Shown one piece after another: positions 7,327 to 15,238 of a stretch of DNA of 22,554 nt (positions are counted from its first letter, which is position 1; each line of letters begins with the position of its first letter). The notes below the pieces were generated by a model. That model had not been told where the DNA came from. It saw only the letters and a program-made list of their open reading frames with translations, and ran no database searches. The DNA comes from Chloroflexota bacterium (GTDB taxonomy: Bacteria; Chloroflexota; Anaerolineae; JAADDB01), in the NCBI GenBank assembly GCA_013154135.1, contig JAADDB010000211.1, positions 1 to 22,554 of the forward strand. Direction: 5' to 3'. The position numbers were made by a program, and so were the translations under genes.

Positions 7327-8604
7327 GTGGCATCCAAATACAAGCGCCCCACCGGTACCCTGGACATCCTACCGGAGGACCGGGCCTATTGGCGTTTTCT
7401 CGAGGAAACCATCCACGACCTCATGAGCATCTACGGCTACCTCCAGATAGATGTGCCCGTCTTCGAACACACAGAACTCTACGTGCGTGGGGTCGGGGAA
7501 GGGACCGATATAGTGGACAAGGAGATGTACTCCTTCAAGGACAAAGGGGATGACGACCTCACCCTGCGGCCCGAATTCACGGCCGGGATCGCGCGGGCCT
7601 ACGTGGAACACGGCATGTACAAGTGGCCCCAGCCTGTCAAACTCTACGCGATCGGCCCTGTTTTCCGCTATGAACGGCCTCAGGCGGGGCGCTATCGCCA
7701 GCATACCCAGGTGAGTGTGGAGGCCTTTGGCGAGGAGGACCCGGCCCTGGACTTTGAGATCCTCTCCCTGGCCCACCACCTGTTCGACCGCCTGGGTTTC
7801 AAGCGGCTCTACTTCCAGCTCAACAGCACGGGCTGCCCTGTGTGTCGGCCTCGCTACATCGAAGCCCTGAAGGCCTACTACATGGAGCATTACGACGAGA
7901 TCGACGAGGATTGCAAACGGCGGCTCAAGCGTAACCCCTTGCGGGTCCTCGACTGCAAGGCCGACCAGTGTCAACCCGTCATTGCCGGCGCGCCCAAGAT
8001 CATCGACTACCTGTGCGACGACTGTCGGACCCATTTCGACACATTGCGGGGCTACCTGGACGCGGCGGGCTTCAAATACGTCATCAACCATCGGCTGGTC
8101 CGCGGGCTGGACTACTACACCAAGACCGTGTTCGAAGTATGGGCCGAGGGGATCGGCGCTCAGGCCGCGGTGTGTGGCGGGGGGCGATATGACGGTCTGG
8201 TCGAGGAGATCGGTGGACCACCCACACCGGGGGTGGGGTTTGGCGCGGGATGGGAGCGCATCATCCTGGCCATGAAGGCCCAGGGCATAGAACCACCTCC
8301 CTTGCCGGCCCCCCAAGTCTTCGTCGCGCACCTGGGCAAAGAAGCCAAACCCAAGGCCGTTCTCCTGACCGCGACCCTGCGTCGGGCCGGCATTCGGGCC
8401 TTGGTCGCGTTTGGGGAACGGAGTTTGAAGAGCCAGATGCGGGAAGCCAACCGGCGGGGCGTGCGTTATACCCTCATCCTGGGCGAAGGGGAACTGGAAC
8501 GTCAAGTCGTGGCCGTGCGGGACATGCAACAAGGCGAACAGTTCGACGTCCCCCTCGACCGGATTGTGGAATGGCTGCGGGAACACCTCCAGGAGCAGGA
8601 GTAG
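7327..8604 (+). CDS. hisS: Histidyl-tRNA synthetase
   Basis: Class II synthetase charging tRNA-His, 425 residues. The N-terminus shows the usual RPTGTLDILP. The class II motif 2 region is GPVFRYERPQAGRYRQHTQV (110-129), the two histidine-specific motifs are LVRGLDYYTKTVFE (257-270) and GGGRYDGLV (284-292), and motif 3 is GVGFGAGWERI. The C-terminal anticodon-binding domain begins near residue 330 (QVFVAHLG). The insertion domain holds cysteines 170, 173, 196, 210, 215, 230 and 233, suggesting a zinc site as in many bacterial HisRS. It starts with GTG behind a strong AAGGAGG site. It has its own promoter, and aspS, its common partner, is not adjacent. Confidence 0.97.
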   Translation: MASKYKRPTGTLDILPEDRAYWRFLEETIHDLMSIYGYLQIDVPVFEHTELYVRGVGEGTDIVDKEMYSFKDKGDDDLTLRPEFTAGIARAYVEHGMYKWPQPVKLYAIGPVFRYERPQAGRYRQHTQVSVEAFGEEDPALDFEILSLAHHLFDRLGFKRLYFQLNSTGCPVCRPRYIEALKAYYMEHYDEIDEDCKRRLKRNPLRVLDCKADQCQPVIAGAPKIIDYLCDDCRTHFDTLRGYLDAAGFKYVINHRLVRGLDYYTKTVFEVWAEGIGAQAAVCGGGRYDGLVEEIGGPPTPGVGFGAGWERIILAMKAQGIEPPPLPAPQVFVAHLGKEAKPKAVLLTATLRRAGIRALVAFGERSLKSQMREANRRGVRYTLILGEGELERQVVAVRDMQQGEQFDVPLDRIVEWLREHLQEQE

Positions 8605-8619
8605 GCCCACTCCTGGAGG
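8586..8619 (+). terminator. Hairpin across the hisS stop codon
   Basis: CCTCCAGGAG (8586-8595) and CTCCTGGAGG (8610-8619) are a perfect ten-base inverted repeat with a 14-base loop that contains the hisS stop. No T-tract follows. It may act as a terminator or protect the mRNA end. Confidence 0.45.
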
Positions 8620-8826
8620 ACGGATTGGAATCTCAAGAGCATTCCGTTTTGGCTCGACTGAAAAAGGGCAGACGAGCCCAAAACCTGATACGCGGTGCCA
8701 ATCTCCTCAACCGGAGAGCACTGTTTTGTGTGGGTGGCGGGCCCGTCCGCGACCGGGATTACGGAGTTTTTCAACCGAGCCAGTATTCGGCACCACATCG
8801 TAGCACACATGGCAAGGAGTCCAGAC
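8605..8826 (+). other. Structured leader before the glycosidase-like gene
   Basis: This 222-base gap contains several short hairpins: GGAAT/ATTCC (near 8627-8645), GGGC-AGACGA-GCCC (near 8667-8680) and the near-palindrome GGCGGGCCCGTCC (about 8737-8749). The stretch resembles no riboswitch class I can name. An in-frame extension of the downstream gene to 8695 exists but is unlikely to be used. Confidence 0.4.
8814..8819 (+). promoter_or_regulatory. Ribosome binding site deciding the glycosidase-like start
   Basis: AAGGAG lies seven bases before the ATG at 8827. The alternative ATGs at 8695 and 8809 lack such a site. Confidence 0.75.
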
Positions 8827-11574
8827 ATGCGTCTATCCGATTTTCCCAGACCTCCGGAAGACACCCGAATAGGCATCCATTGGAGCGCGGGCGTGGCAGA
8901 TGCCGTCGGCATCCACCAGATCCGGACCCGCTGGATCCCCCTTCTCAAGGAAATGGGAGTAAAGTGGGTCAAACTCCTCCACGTGGGGGGCTTGACCCTG
9001 GCCGAAGAGCTTCTCCTCAACGGCATCATGCCCATTGTCCGACTTCACCGTCCGTATCCCAACTCCGTGGATCCGGATGAGGGGACCCTAGGACCGGAGG
9101 AGATTGCCGCGCTCGAAGCCTTCATCTCCATTGGCGTCCCCTACTTCGAATTCAACAACGAGCCCGACTCCGCGTTCGAATGGCGGGGCACCATGCCCGA
9201 TGAGGCCACGGCCCAGCGCGTGGTCGCGCGCAACGCGATTCGGGATATGGAAGTCATCCTCAACAAAGGAGGCTTGCCGGGCATTCCCGCGGTCTCCCCG
9301 GGGAAGAAGTGGGACCTGCTCGGCGCGATCATCGAAGAGGGCGGACGGGACCTATTGGGCGAGGGGGTCTGGTGGGCCATCCACAACTACGAGGCGAATC
9401 ACCCTGTGGATTACCCCTACGACGATGTGAACCAACGGGGCCGTCTTCTCACCCGGGAAGAGTACGAAGCCCTGGGGCCGGACGCGTGGACCGGTCCACG
9501 CTGGGGCCATCGTCCCCTGGAATTCATCAACCGCCACCGCACGGTGGGCGTCAACCCCGGTGCCACCGCGTTCGATGACCCCTTGTGTTGGCGCGGGTAC
9601 GAGTACTTCGCCCAACTGGCCCTCCAACATCTGGGCTTTCACATCCCCATCCTCAGCACGGAAAACGGCCCCCTGGTAGGGCGGGATGACGATCCCAGGT
9701 ATCCCACCATCACCCCACAGATTCACCGGGATCGGGTCGTGGAAGAGTGTCGCACGATGATGGGGACCAGCGAGCGTTTTGGGCAGGCGCCGGATTACTA
9801 CTTTTGCACCGCGTACTGGCTCCTGGGGAATGAAGTCCTGGGCGCGGATGGGCCGTGGGAAGAACACGCCTGGTTCAGCCCCCACTGGCCGGAAGGCCGT
9901 CTCCCCGTGGTGGACGCGTTGCGCTCCTTGCCCAAGCGGGTGTGGCGTCCTCAGCACGACGCGGTCGAACCCCCGGTGAAGGTCCGGGTGTGGGGCCAGG
10001 TGCGAGGCGGCGCAGGGCGTCACGTGCGCCTGGAAAATGAGGAATGGCAGCAAGAAGTCACCGTGGGGGAGGATGAACTCTACGAGTTCACCGATGTGCC
10101 CCAGGGCGTTTACCACCTGTACGTGGTGGACACGGACGAGGAGGTGACGGACTTGGTCGTGGACGGGGATGAGGACATCCGGGTGGACTTCGACCTCACC
10201 GAACCCGCGGAACCCTCCCCGCCCGAGTGGACATACACGGTGGAAGAAGTGGGGCCCAGCCCCGGGTTCGGCGTGGTGCGCTGTCAGGTACGGGGGAAGA
10301 AGGGGATCCCCGTGCACCTCTGGGCCGACGGCTGGGAAGGGGTCACCCGGACCACGGGAAGCAAGCCCGAGCTGGGAGAGGACGTGTGCGAGTTCGCCCC
10401 CCTGTCCGCGGGCACTTACTACCTGGAAGCCGAAGGGGTGGATGTGCGAGCCCGGGTGACCGTGGACCCGCGTCGCATCCTGCTGGTGCACTTCTACCCC
10501 CGGACCGAGGAACCCCCCGCCCCCGCTCCGGCCCCGCAGGAAAGCGTCATCGAAGGCGAAGTCCTCCACCCGGTGGGGTGGGTGCTCTACCTGCGGGGAC
10601 CGGTGGAGCGTTCGTACACTCTGACCGAGGAGGGCACCTTCCGCTTTGAGGGCCTTCCGGCCGGGGAATATGTTGTGGAGATCGACAAGACGGGCATTCG
10701 GGCCACGGTGACCCTGGACGGACACAACCATGTCCACGTGCGGTTGGAGGCGCCTGTGCCGCGGGAGAGCCGCATCTACGGCCGGGTCCTTCGGGGTGCG
10801 AGCCGTCGGCTTCGCCTTCTGGGGCCGGATGTGAACCTCTTGCGGCGGGTGGCCGCGGACGGGACGTTCGAGTTCACCCAACTCCCGCCGGGCACGTACA
10901 CGTTACAGGTGGTGGGCACCGATGTGGCGCAGGAGGGGATCGAGCTGGACGGCCGTAATCAGGTGGAAGTGTCCTTGGAGCTGCCTCTGCCCGCGGACGG
11001 GGAGCCCGTGTGGACGTACACGGTGGAGGATGGCGGCCCGAGCCCGGGCTTTGGTGTGGTGCGTTGTCAGGTGGAGGGGATGGAAGATCTGCCCGTGCGC
11101 CTGTGGGCCGATGGGTGGCCCGGCACGGTGAAGCGTACCGGCTCCAAGCCCGAGTACGGGGCGGATGTGTGCGAGTTCGCGCCTTTAGGCAGCGGTCGCT
11201 ACTACCTGGAGCCCGAAGGGTTGGGGGTTCGGGCGACGGTGCGGGTGGATGGACATCGGGTGCTCTGGGTGCGATTCCGCCAGCAGGTGGTGCCCCACGC
11301 GGCGGACCAGGTGCGGGAGGCCAAGGTGTACGATGTGTACCTCTGGCCCGCGCGGCGTCCACCCACCCGGGGGGATTTCGAAGCGGTGTTGCGCTATGTC
11401 ACGCGCGTGCGCCCGGAGATCGGCCAGAACCTGGAAGAGGCGAAACGGGCCCGGCTGGTCATCGTCCTGGGCGAGCGCTTGAGCCCGCGTCAGGAGGAAG
11501 CGTTGAAAGCAGCGGGCACTCGCATCCTGCGCCTCCCCGACCACTGGGAGCGGTTGTTGGAGGAGGATGGCTGA
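8827..11574 (+). CDS. Glycosidase-like protein with five beta modules, no signal peptide
   Basis: A 915-residue protein of unknown substrate. Residues 1-375 look like a TIM-barrel of glycoside hydrolase clan A: strand YFEFNNEPDS ends in Asn-Glu-Pro with candidate acid/base Glu112, and HIPILSTENGPLVG carries a second Glu (279) in the usual nucleophile place. Five beta-sandwich modules of the carboxypeptidase-regulatory/prealbumin type follow at about 385-457, 465-560, 572-642, 647-720 and 727-818, typically with FxxLPxGxY motifs. Modules 2 and 5 are close copies (WTYTVE..GPSPGFGVVRCQV). Residues 830-915 are a small alpha/beta domain of no known family. The start at 8827 is set by AAGGAG; it leaves no signal peptide, odd for such an architecture. 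Enzyme activity is inferred from the two Glu motifs only. It stands alone between hisS and nadK. Confidence 0.8.
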   Translation: MRLSDFPRPPEDTRIGIHWSAGVADAVGIHQIRTRWIPLLKEMGVKWVKLLHVGGLTLAEELLLNGIMPIVRLHRPYPNSVDPDEGTLGPEEIAALEAFISIGVPYFEFNNEPDSAFEWRGTMPDEATAQRVVARNAIRDMEVILNKGGLPGIPAVSPGKKWDLLGAIIEEGGRDLLGEGVWWAIHNYEANHPVDYPYDDVNQRGRLLTREEYEALGPDAWTGPRWGHRPLEFINRHRTVGVNPGATAFDDPLCWRGYEYFAQLALQHLGFHIPILSTENGPLVGRDDDPRYPTITPQIHRDRVVEECRTMMGTSERFGQAPDYYFCTAYWLLGNEVLGADGPWEEHAWFSPHWPEGRLPVVDALRSLPKRVWRPQHDAVEPPVKVRVWGQVRGGAGRHVRLENEEWQQEVTVGEDELYEFTDVPQGVYHLYVVDTDEEVTDLVVDGDEDIRVDFDLTEPAEPSPPEWTYTVEEVGPSPGFGVVRCQVRGKKGIPVHLWADGWEGVTRTTGSKPELGEDVCEFAPLSAGTYYLEAEGVDVRARVTVDPRRILLVHFYPRTEEPPAPAPAPQESVIEGEVLHPVGWVLYLRGPVERSYTLTEEGTFRFEGLPAGEYVVEIDKTGIRATVTLDGHNHVHVRLEAPVPRESRIYGRVLRGASRRLRLLGPDVNLLRRVAADGTFEFTQLPPGTYTLQVVGTDVAQEGIELDGRNQVEVSLELPLPADGEPVWTYTVEDGGPSPGFGVVRCQVEGMEDLPVRLWADGWPGTVKRTGSKPEYGADVCEFAPLGSGRYYLEPEGLGVRATVRVDGHRVLWVRFRQQVVPHAADQVREAKVYDVYLWPARRPPTRGDFEAVLRYVTRVRPEIGQNLEEAKRARLVIVLGERLSPRQEEALKAAGTRILRLPDHWERLLEEDG
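10219..10506 (+). repeat. Internal coding repeat, copy 1 (beta module 2)
   Basis: Encodes residues 465-560 of the glycosidase-like protein. It aligns along its whole length with 11008-11280, including WTYTVE, PSPGFGVVRCQV, LWADGW, GSKPE and DVCEFAPL. Confidence 0.8.
11008..11280 (+). repeat. Internal coding repeat, copy 2 (beta module 5)
   Basis: Encodes residues 728-818, the second copy of the module at 10219-10506. Third-position changes are numerous, so the duplication is old but the protein sequence has been kept. Confidence 0.8.
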
Positions 11575-11600
11575 TCGTGCCCGCGAACCTTTCATCCACT

Positions 11601-11621
11601 CAATTGTTACTCGTCACTTCA
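11601..11621. repeat. Short heptad-type repeat before nadK
   Basis: Three units in seven-base phase (for example TACTCGT) in the gap before nadK. The reverse strand carries GAGTAAC, the core of the family at 2862 and 22213. Confidence 0.4.
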
Positions 11622-11632
11622 CCAGGTGAATC

Positions 11633-12493
11633 ATGAAGGAAAAGATGTCGACCGGGCCTCTGAAGCGGGTGGGCGTGCTGTATCACCCGTACATCCCATC
11701 CTCTGAACCGCTGGCCGAAGACATTGCCCAATTCCTGCGCCAACATGATGTGACCGCGTGGGTGGCTTCCAGTTGGGATGAGGCCACGGTGCGCCGGCAT
11801 TTGAGCGAAGGGGTGGATATGTTGATCGCGCTGGGCGGGGATGGAACCCTTCTGCGCGCGGGGCGTTTGGCCGCGGGATATCGGGTGCCCATCCTCGGGG
11901 TCAATTTGGGGCGGTTGGGCTTCTTGGCCGAAGTGTCCCCCTCGGCCTGGCAACCCGCGCTGGAACGGGTGTTGGCCGGGGAGTACTGGCTGGAAAAGCG
12001 TCTGATGCTGGACGCGGAGATGGTGCGGGATGGGCAGGTGTTGGGCCACTACCGGGCCTTGAACGATGTGGTCGTCAGCCGGGGGAGCTTGGCCCGGGTC
12101 ATCCGGGTGACCGCGTATGTGGACGGCAGCCGGTTGACCACGTACGTCGCGGACGGGGTCATTGTAGCCACGCCCACGGGGAGCACGGGCTACGCGTTGG
12201 CCGCGGGAGGGCCCATTCTCCCCCCGGAGTTGAAGAACATGCTCATCGTGGCCATTGCCCCTCACCTTTCCATGGACAAGGCCATTGTCCTGGATGAGGG
12301 GGCAGAGGTGTGGTTGGATGTGGAGACGGACCATCAAGTGATCCTCACCGTGGATGGGCAATTTGAAGTGGAGATGCGGCATGGGGATCGCATCATCGTG
12401 CGGGCGAGCCCTTACGCGGCCTACTTTGTACGTCTCCAGGATCGCAGCTATTTCTACCGGACGTTGATGGAACGCCTTCGGTGGAAGGAGTGA
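11633..12493 (+). CDS. nadK: NAD kinase
   Basis: Phosphorylates NAD to NADP using ATP, or polyphosphate in some family members; cytoplasmic. The 286-residue protein has the family GGDGT motif (ALGGDGTLLRAGR, Asp70), followed by VNLGRLGFLAE, the NAD-contacting LNDVVV, and the conserved TPTGSTGYALAAGGPI loop and TVDGQ. The start at 11633 has AGGTGA only three bases away; ATG 11645, preceded by AAGGAAAAG, is nearly as good and would shorten the protein by four residues. The neighbours do not form an obvious pathway with it. No clear promoter was found in the 58-base gap upstream, so it may be read through from the glycosidase-like gene. Confidence 0.96.
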   Translation: MKEKMSTGPLKRVGVLYHPYIPSSEPLAEDIAQFLRQHDVTAWVASSWDEATVRRHLSEGVDMLIALGGDGTLLRAGRLAAGYRVPILGVNLGRLGFLAEVSPSAWQPALERVLAGEYWLEKRLMLDAEMVRDGQVLGHYRALNDVVVSRGSLARVIRVTAYVDGSRLTTYVADGVIVATPTGSTGYALAAGGPILPPELKNMLIVAIAPHLSMDKAIVLDEGAEVWLDVETDHQVILTVDGQFEVEMRHGDRIIVRASPYAAYFVRLQDRSYFYRTLMERLRWKE

Positions 12494-12526
12494 GGAGTAA
12501 CGAGTCATTGGGCGGTCGTCGCTGGG
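12492..12526. repeat. Short heptad-type repeat after nadK
   Basis: Five units in seven-base phase, beginning GAGGAGT and AACGAGT and including CGGTCGT, start at the last base pair of the nadK stop codon. CGGTCGT is identical to units in the array at 2862-3029. Confidence 0.45.
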
Positions 12527-12551
12527 GGATTGTCCACGCACCCTTCACGAT

Positions 12552-12580
12552 TTGGCGATATAGAATGCCTTCATTATAAT
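12552..12580 (+). promoter_or_regulatory. Promoter of the ATP synthase operon
   Basis: TTGGCG (12552-12557) and a perfect TATAAT (12575-12580) are separated by exactly 17 bases. It gives a leader of about 85-90 bases before atpB. This is the best sigma-70-type promoter in the window. Confidence 0.78.
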
Positions 12581-12674
12581 GCGCCCGACTGCGGTGTCAC
12601 CTTCACACAGCCCGTGAGCACAATCGACACCGGTCGCAACCGCCACTTTCACGCATAACGGAGGAGGAACACTT

Positions 12675-13643
12675 GTGCGACGGTTGATGAACCCCCGCGT
12701 TATCGGCATTACGCTTGGGGTACTGGCCCTTATGGCGGTCAGTGCCTATGTTCTCAAAGTTCCACTCCCGGCCATCGTTCTCCCCGCGGAACCCATCGCT
12801 TGTATCGGAGGACACTTGGAACCGGCCGAGCACGGGTTACACTGTGCCTCTGGATTCCCCTTCACCAACTCCATGGCCGCTACCCTCGTGGCCGATTTGA
12901 CCATCTTCCTCGTGTTTTTCTTTGCCCTGCGCAACAAAAAACTCATCCCCTCGGGGCTGCAGAACGCGGTGGAAGCGGTCATTGAGTGGTTCTACACGCT
13001 GGTGGAGGACATTGCCGGCAAGGAAAATGCCCGGACCTTCTTCCCCATTGTGATGACCATCTTCACCTTTGCCCTCTTTGCCAACTGGTGGGAACTGGTC
13101 CCGGGCATGGACGCGTTCGGCTGGATCGTGGAGAAGCATCACGGGGATGGCTGGGCTCGCAAGGAACTCTTCGCAGGCGTTTATACCCTGGTCAAGGAAA
13201 AGGGACATTACACCCTGGTGCCCTGGCTCCGCACCGCGACCACGGACCTGAACGTGACCATCGCGATGGCCCTCATCGCGGTGGCTTACGTCCAGATCGC
13301 GGGCGTGCGCTTCCAGGGGTGGAAGTACTTCAAGAAGTTCATCCGTCCCGGTTACATGAGCGGCGGCCTGATGGCCACGGTGTTGGATGTGTTTGTGGGC
13401 TTCCTGGAGCTCATCAGCGAGCTGGCCCGCATCGTCTCCTTCTCCTTCCGATTGTTCGGCAACATCTTCGCCGGCACCGTGCTGCTCTTCGTGATGCCCT
13501 ATTTGATTCCCCTCTTCGTGCCCCTGCCCTTCTACGGGCTCGAAGTCTTTGTGGGCATGATTCAGGCCTTCGTCTTTGCCGTGTTGACCTTGGTCTTCAT
13601 TGTCATGGCCATCATCAGCCACGGCGAGCACGAAGGGCATTGA
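12675..13643 (+). CDS. atpB: ATP synthase subunit a
   Basis: Membrane stator subunit of F0 that forms the proton half-channels against the c ring; 322 residues. The essential arginine is R259 in ELARIVSFSFRLFGNIFAGTVLL, the counterpart of E. coli Arg210. Hydrophobic helices lie near 13-35, 63-83, 112-130 and 190-210, plus the last two long ones (about 262-282 and 290-315). It ends in a His-rich HGEHEGH tail. GTG at 12675 is preceded by GGAGGAGG with seven bases spacing; ATG 12687 is a less likely start. It is first in the operon B-E-F-H-A-G-D-C; no atpI precedes it. It is longer than the E. coli protein mainly through a soluble stretch near residues 145-185 (HHGDGWARKELF). Confidence 0.96.
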   Translation: MRRLMNPRVIGITLGVLALMAVSAYVLKVPLPAIVLPAEPIACIGGHLEPAEHGLHCASGFPFTNSMAATLVADLTIFLVFFFALRNKKLIPSGLQNAVEAVIEWFYTLVEDIAGKENARTFFPIVMTIFTFALFANWWELVPGMDAFGWIVEKHHGDGWARKELFAGVYTLVKEKGHYTLVPWLRTATTDLNVTIAMALIAVAYVQIAGVRFQGWKYFKKFIRPGYMSGGLMATVLDVFVGFLELISELARIVSFSFRLFGNIFAGTVLLFVMPYLIPLFVPLPFYGLEVFVGMIQAFVFAVLTLVFIVMAIISHGEHEGH

Positions 13644-14078
<435 letters not shown>

Positions 14079-14111
14079 ACCCACCCCTGAAGCGTGTAAG
14101 GAGGAAATCCT

Positions 14112-14606
14112 GTGGGCGCTCTAACGAATCTGGGCATCAACCTGAATTTCTTGATCACCCAAATCATCCACTTCCTCATCCTCATGTGGCTCCTGAAGAA
14201 ATTCGTCTACACGCCGGTGCTCAACCTGTTGGACGAACGGCGGCGACGGATAGAGGAGGGGCTGAAGGCTGCGGAACTGGCTCGGGAAGAGGCGGCACGC
14301 CAGCGGGCCGAGTTGGAAAAGCAGCTGGAGGAGGAGCGGCGTCAGGCCCAAGCGCGCATCGCGGAGATCACCCGGCAGGCCGACCAACTGCGCGAGCAGA
14401 TTTTGGCCGAAGCCCGGGCCGAGGCCGAGCGCATCATCGCGGCCGCGCGCGAAGAGGCCGAGCGGGAACGCGAGCGTATCCTGCAAGAGGCGCGCAAACA
14501 AGTGGCTGAGCTGGCTCTTGTCATCGCCCAAAAAGTCGTGGGCGAGACCCTGGACACCCAAAAGCAACACCAAATCATCCAGAAATTCCTGGCGGGTGAA
14601 CTGTGA
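14112..14606 (+). CDS. atpF: ATP synthase subunit b
   Basis: Peripheral stalk subunit linking F0 to F1; 164 residues. One N-terminal membrane helix (about 10-28, LNFLITQIIHFLILMWLLKKF) is followed by a long charged coiled coil (about 40-140) rich in Glu, Arg and Ala, and a C-terminal segment for delta binding. The GTG start is set by AAGGAGGA seven bases upstream. Only one b-type gene is seen, so a homodimer is expected. It overlaps atpH by four bases (GTGA), implying coupled translation. Confidence 0.96.
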   Translation: MGALTNLGINLNFLITQIIHFLILMWLLKKFVYTPVLNLLDERRRRIEEGLKAAELAREEAARQRAELEKQLEEERRQAQARIAEITRQADQLREQILAEARAEAERIIAAAREEAERERERILQEARKQVAELALVIAQKVVGETLDTQKQHQIIQKFLAGEL

Positions 14607-15136
14607 ATCGGCGAGATAAAGAAATCCAAGCATATGCAACAGCTCTTCTAGAAGCGGTGGTCGAAGAGGCTGTGGCCGCGTTGCGGGCCGTGTACCAGGC
14701 CCTCAACGAGGACGAACGCTTGCGCGCCCTCCTGGATGACCCCGGCCGAGACTTGCAGGAGAAATACGCCGTCCTTCGGCAAGTCGTGCCCCCGGGGACA
14801 GGGGAAGCCGTCATCAAGTTCTTGGGCCTCCTCATCGCCCGACAGGACCTGGGATACCTGGACGAGATCATCGAAGCCGTCCAGAAAAAGGCCGAGGAAG
14901 AAGGGGAAATGCCCCTCATCGCCCAGGTCATCACCGCGGTGCCCCTCACCGAGGAGGAGAAGAGAACCCTGGAGGAGAAACTGCGGGCCCGCTTTGGCGA
15001 ACGGTTGGCCTTTGAATACCGGGTGGACCCGGAGATCCTGGGGGGCATGATTGTGCGGGTAGGTGATGTGCTCATCGACTACAGCTTGCGCAGCCGTTTT
15101 GAGAGCCTGCGCCACCGCTTGGAGGAAATGGTATAA
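14603..15136 (+). CDS. atpH: ATP synthase subunit delta
   Basis: OSCP-type subunit joining the b stalk to the top of the alpha/beta hexamer; 177 residues, usual length. The N-terminal helical domain contains YATALLEAVVEE and the C-terminal part has the conserved VTAVPLTEEEKRTLEEKL and DPEILGGMIVRVGDVLIDYSLRSRFESLRHRL stretches, read here as separate blocks. GTG overlaps the atpF stop as GTGA, so the ribosome probably re-initiates. A 102-base gap then leads to atpA. Confidence 0.95.
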   Translation: MNRRDKEIQAYATALLEAVVEEAVAALRAVYQALNEDERLRALLDDPGRDLQEKYAVLRQVVPPGTGEAVIKFLGLLIARQDLGYLDEIIEAVQKKAEEEGEMPLIAQVITAVPLTEEEKRTLEEKLRARFGERLAFEYRVDPEILGGMIVRVGDVLIDYSLRSRFESLRHRLEEMV

Positions 15137-15225
15137 CGCTCATCCCTTGTGGAACCTATCCGCAAGGCATGTGCTCTCCGGTCACACGACACGCGGAGGG
15201 AAAACGCGCAACGCGTACGTTCTGT

Positions 15226-15231
15226 AGGAGG
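15226..15231 (+). promoter_or_regulatory. Ribosome binding site deciding the atpA start
   Basis: AGGAGG lies seven bases before the ATG at 15239. The frame is open upstream to 15149 but without such a site or any family similarity. Confidence 0.8.
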
Positions 15232-15238
15232 ATCATCC

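Noticed and set aside
8605..8826. T-box or other riboswitch between hisS and the glycosidase-like gene
   Set aside because: A GGGTGG stretch recalls the T-box, but the ACCGCG core, specifier loop and terminator are missing, and the downstream gene is not an amino-acid gene.
9352..10881. 509-codon minus-strand open frame opposite the glycosidase-like gene
   Set aside because: Antisense to a well-supported gene with a good ribosome binding site; rich in His, Pro and Gly as typical shadows.
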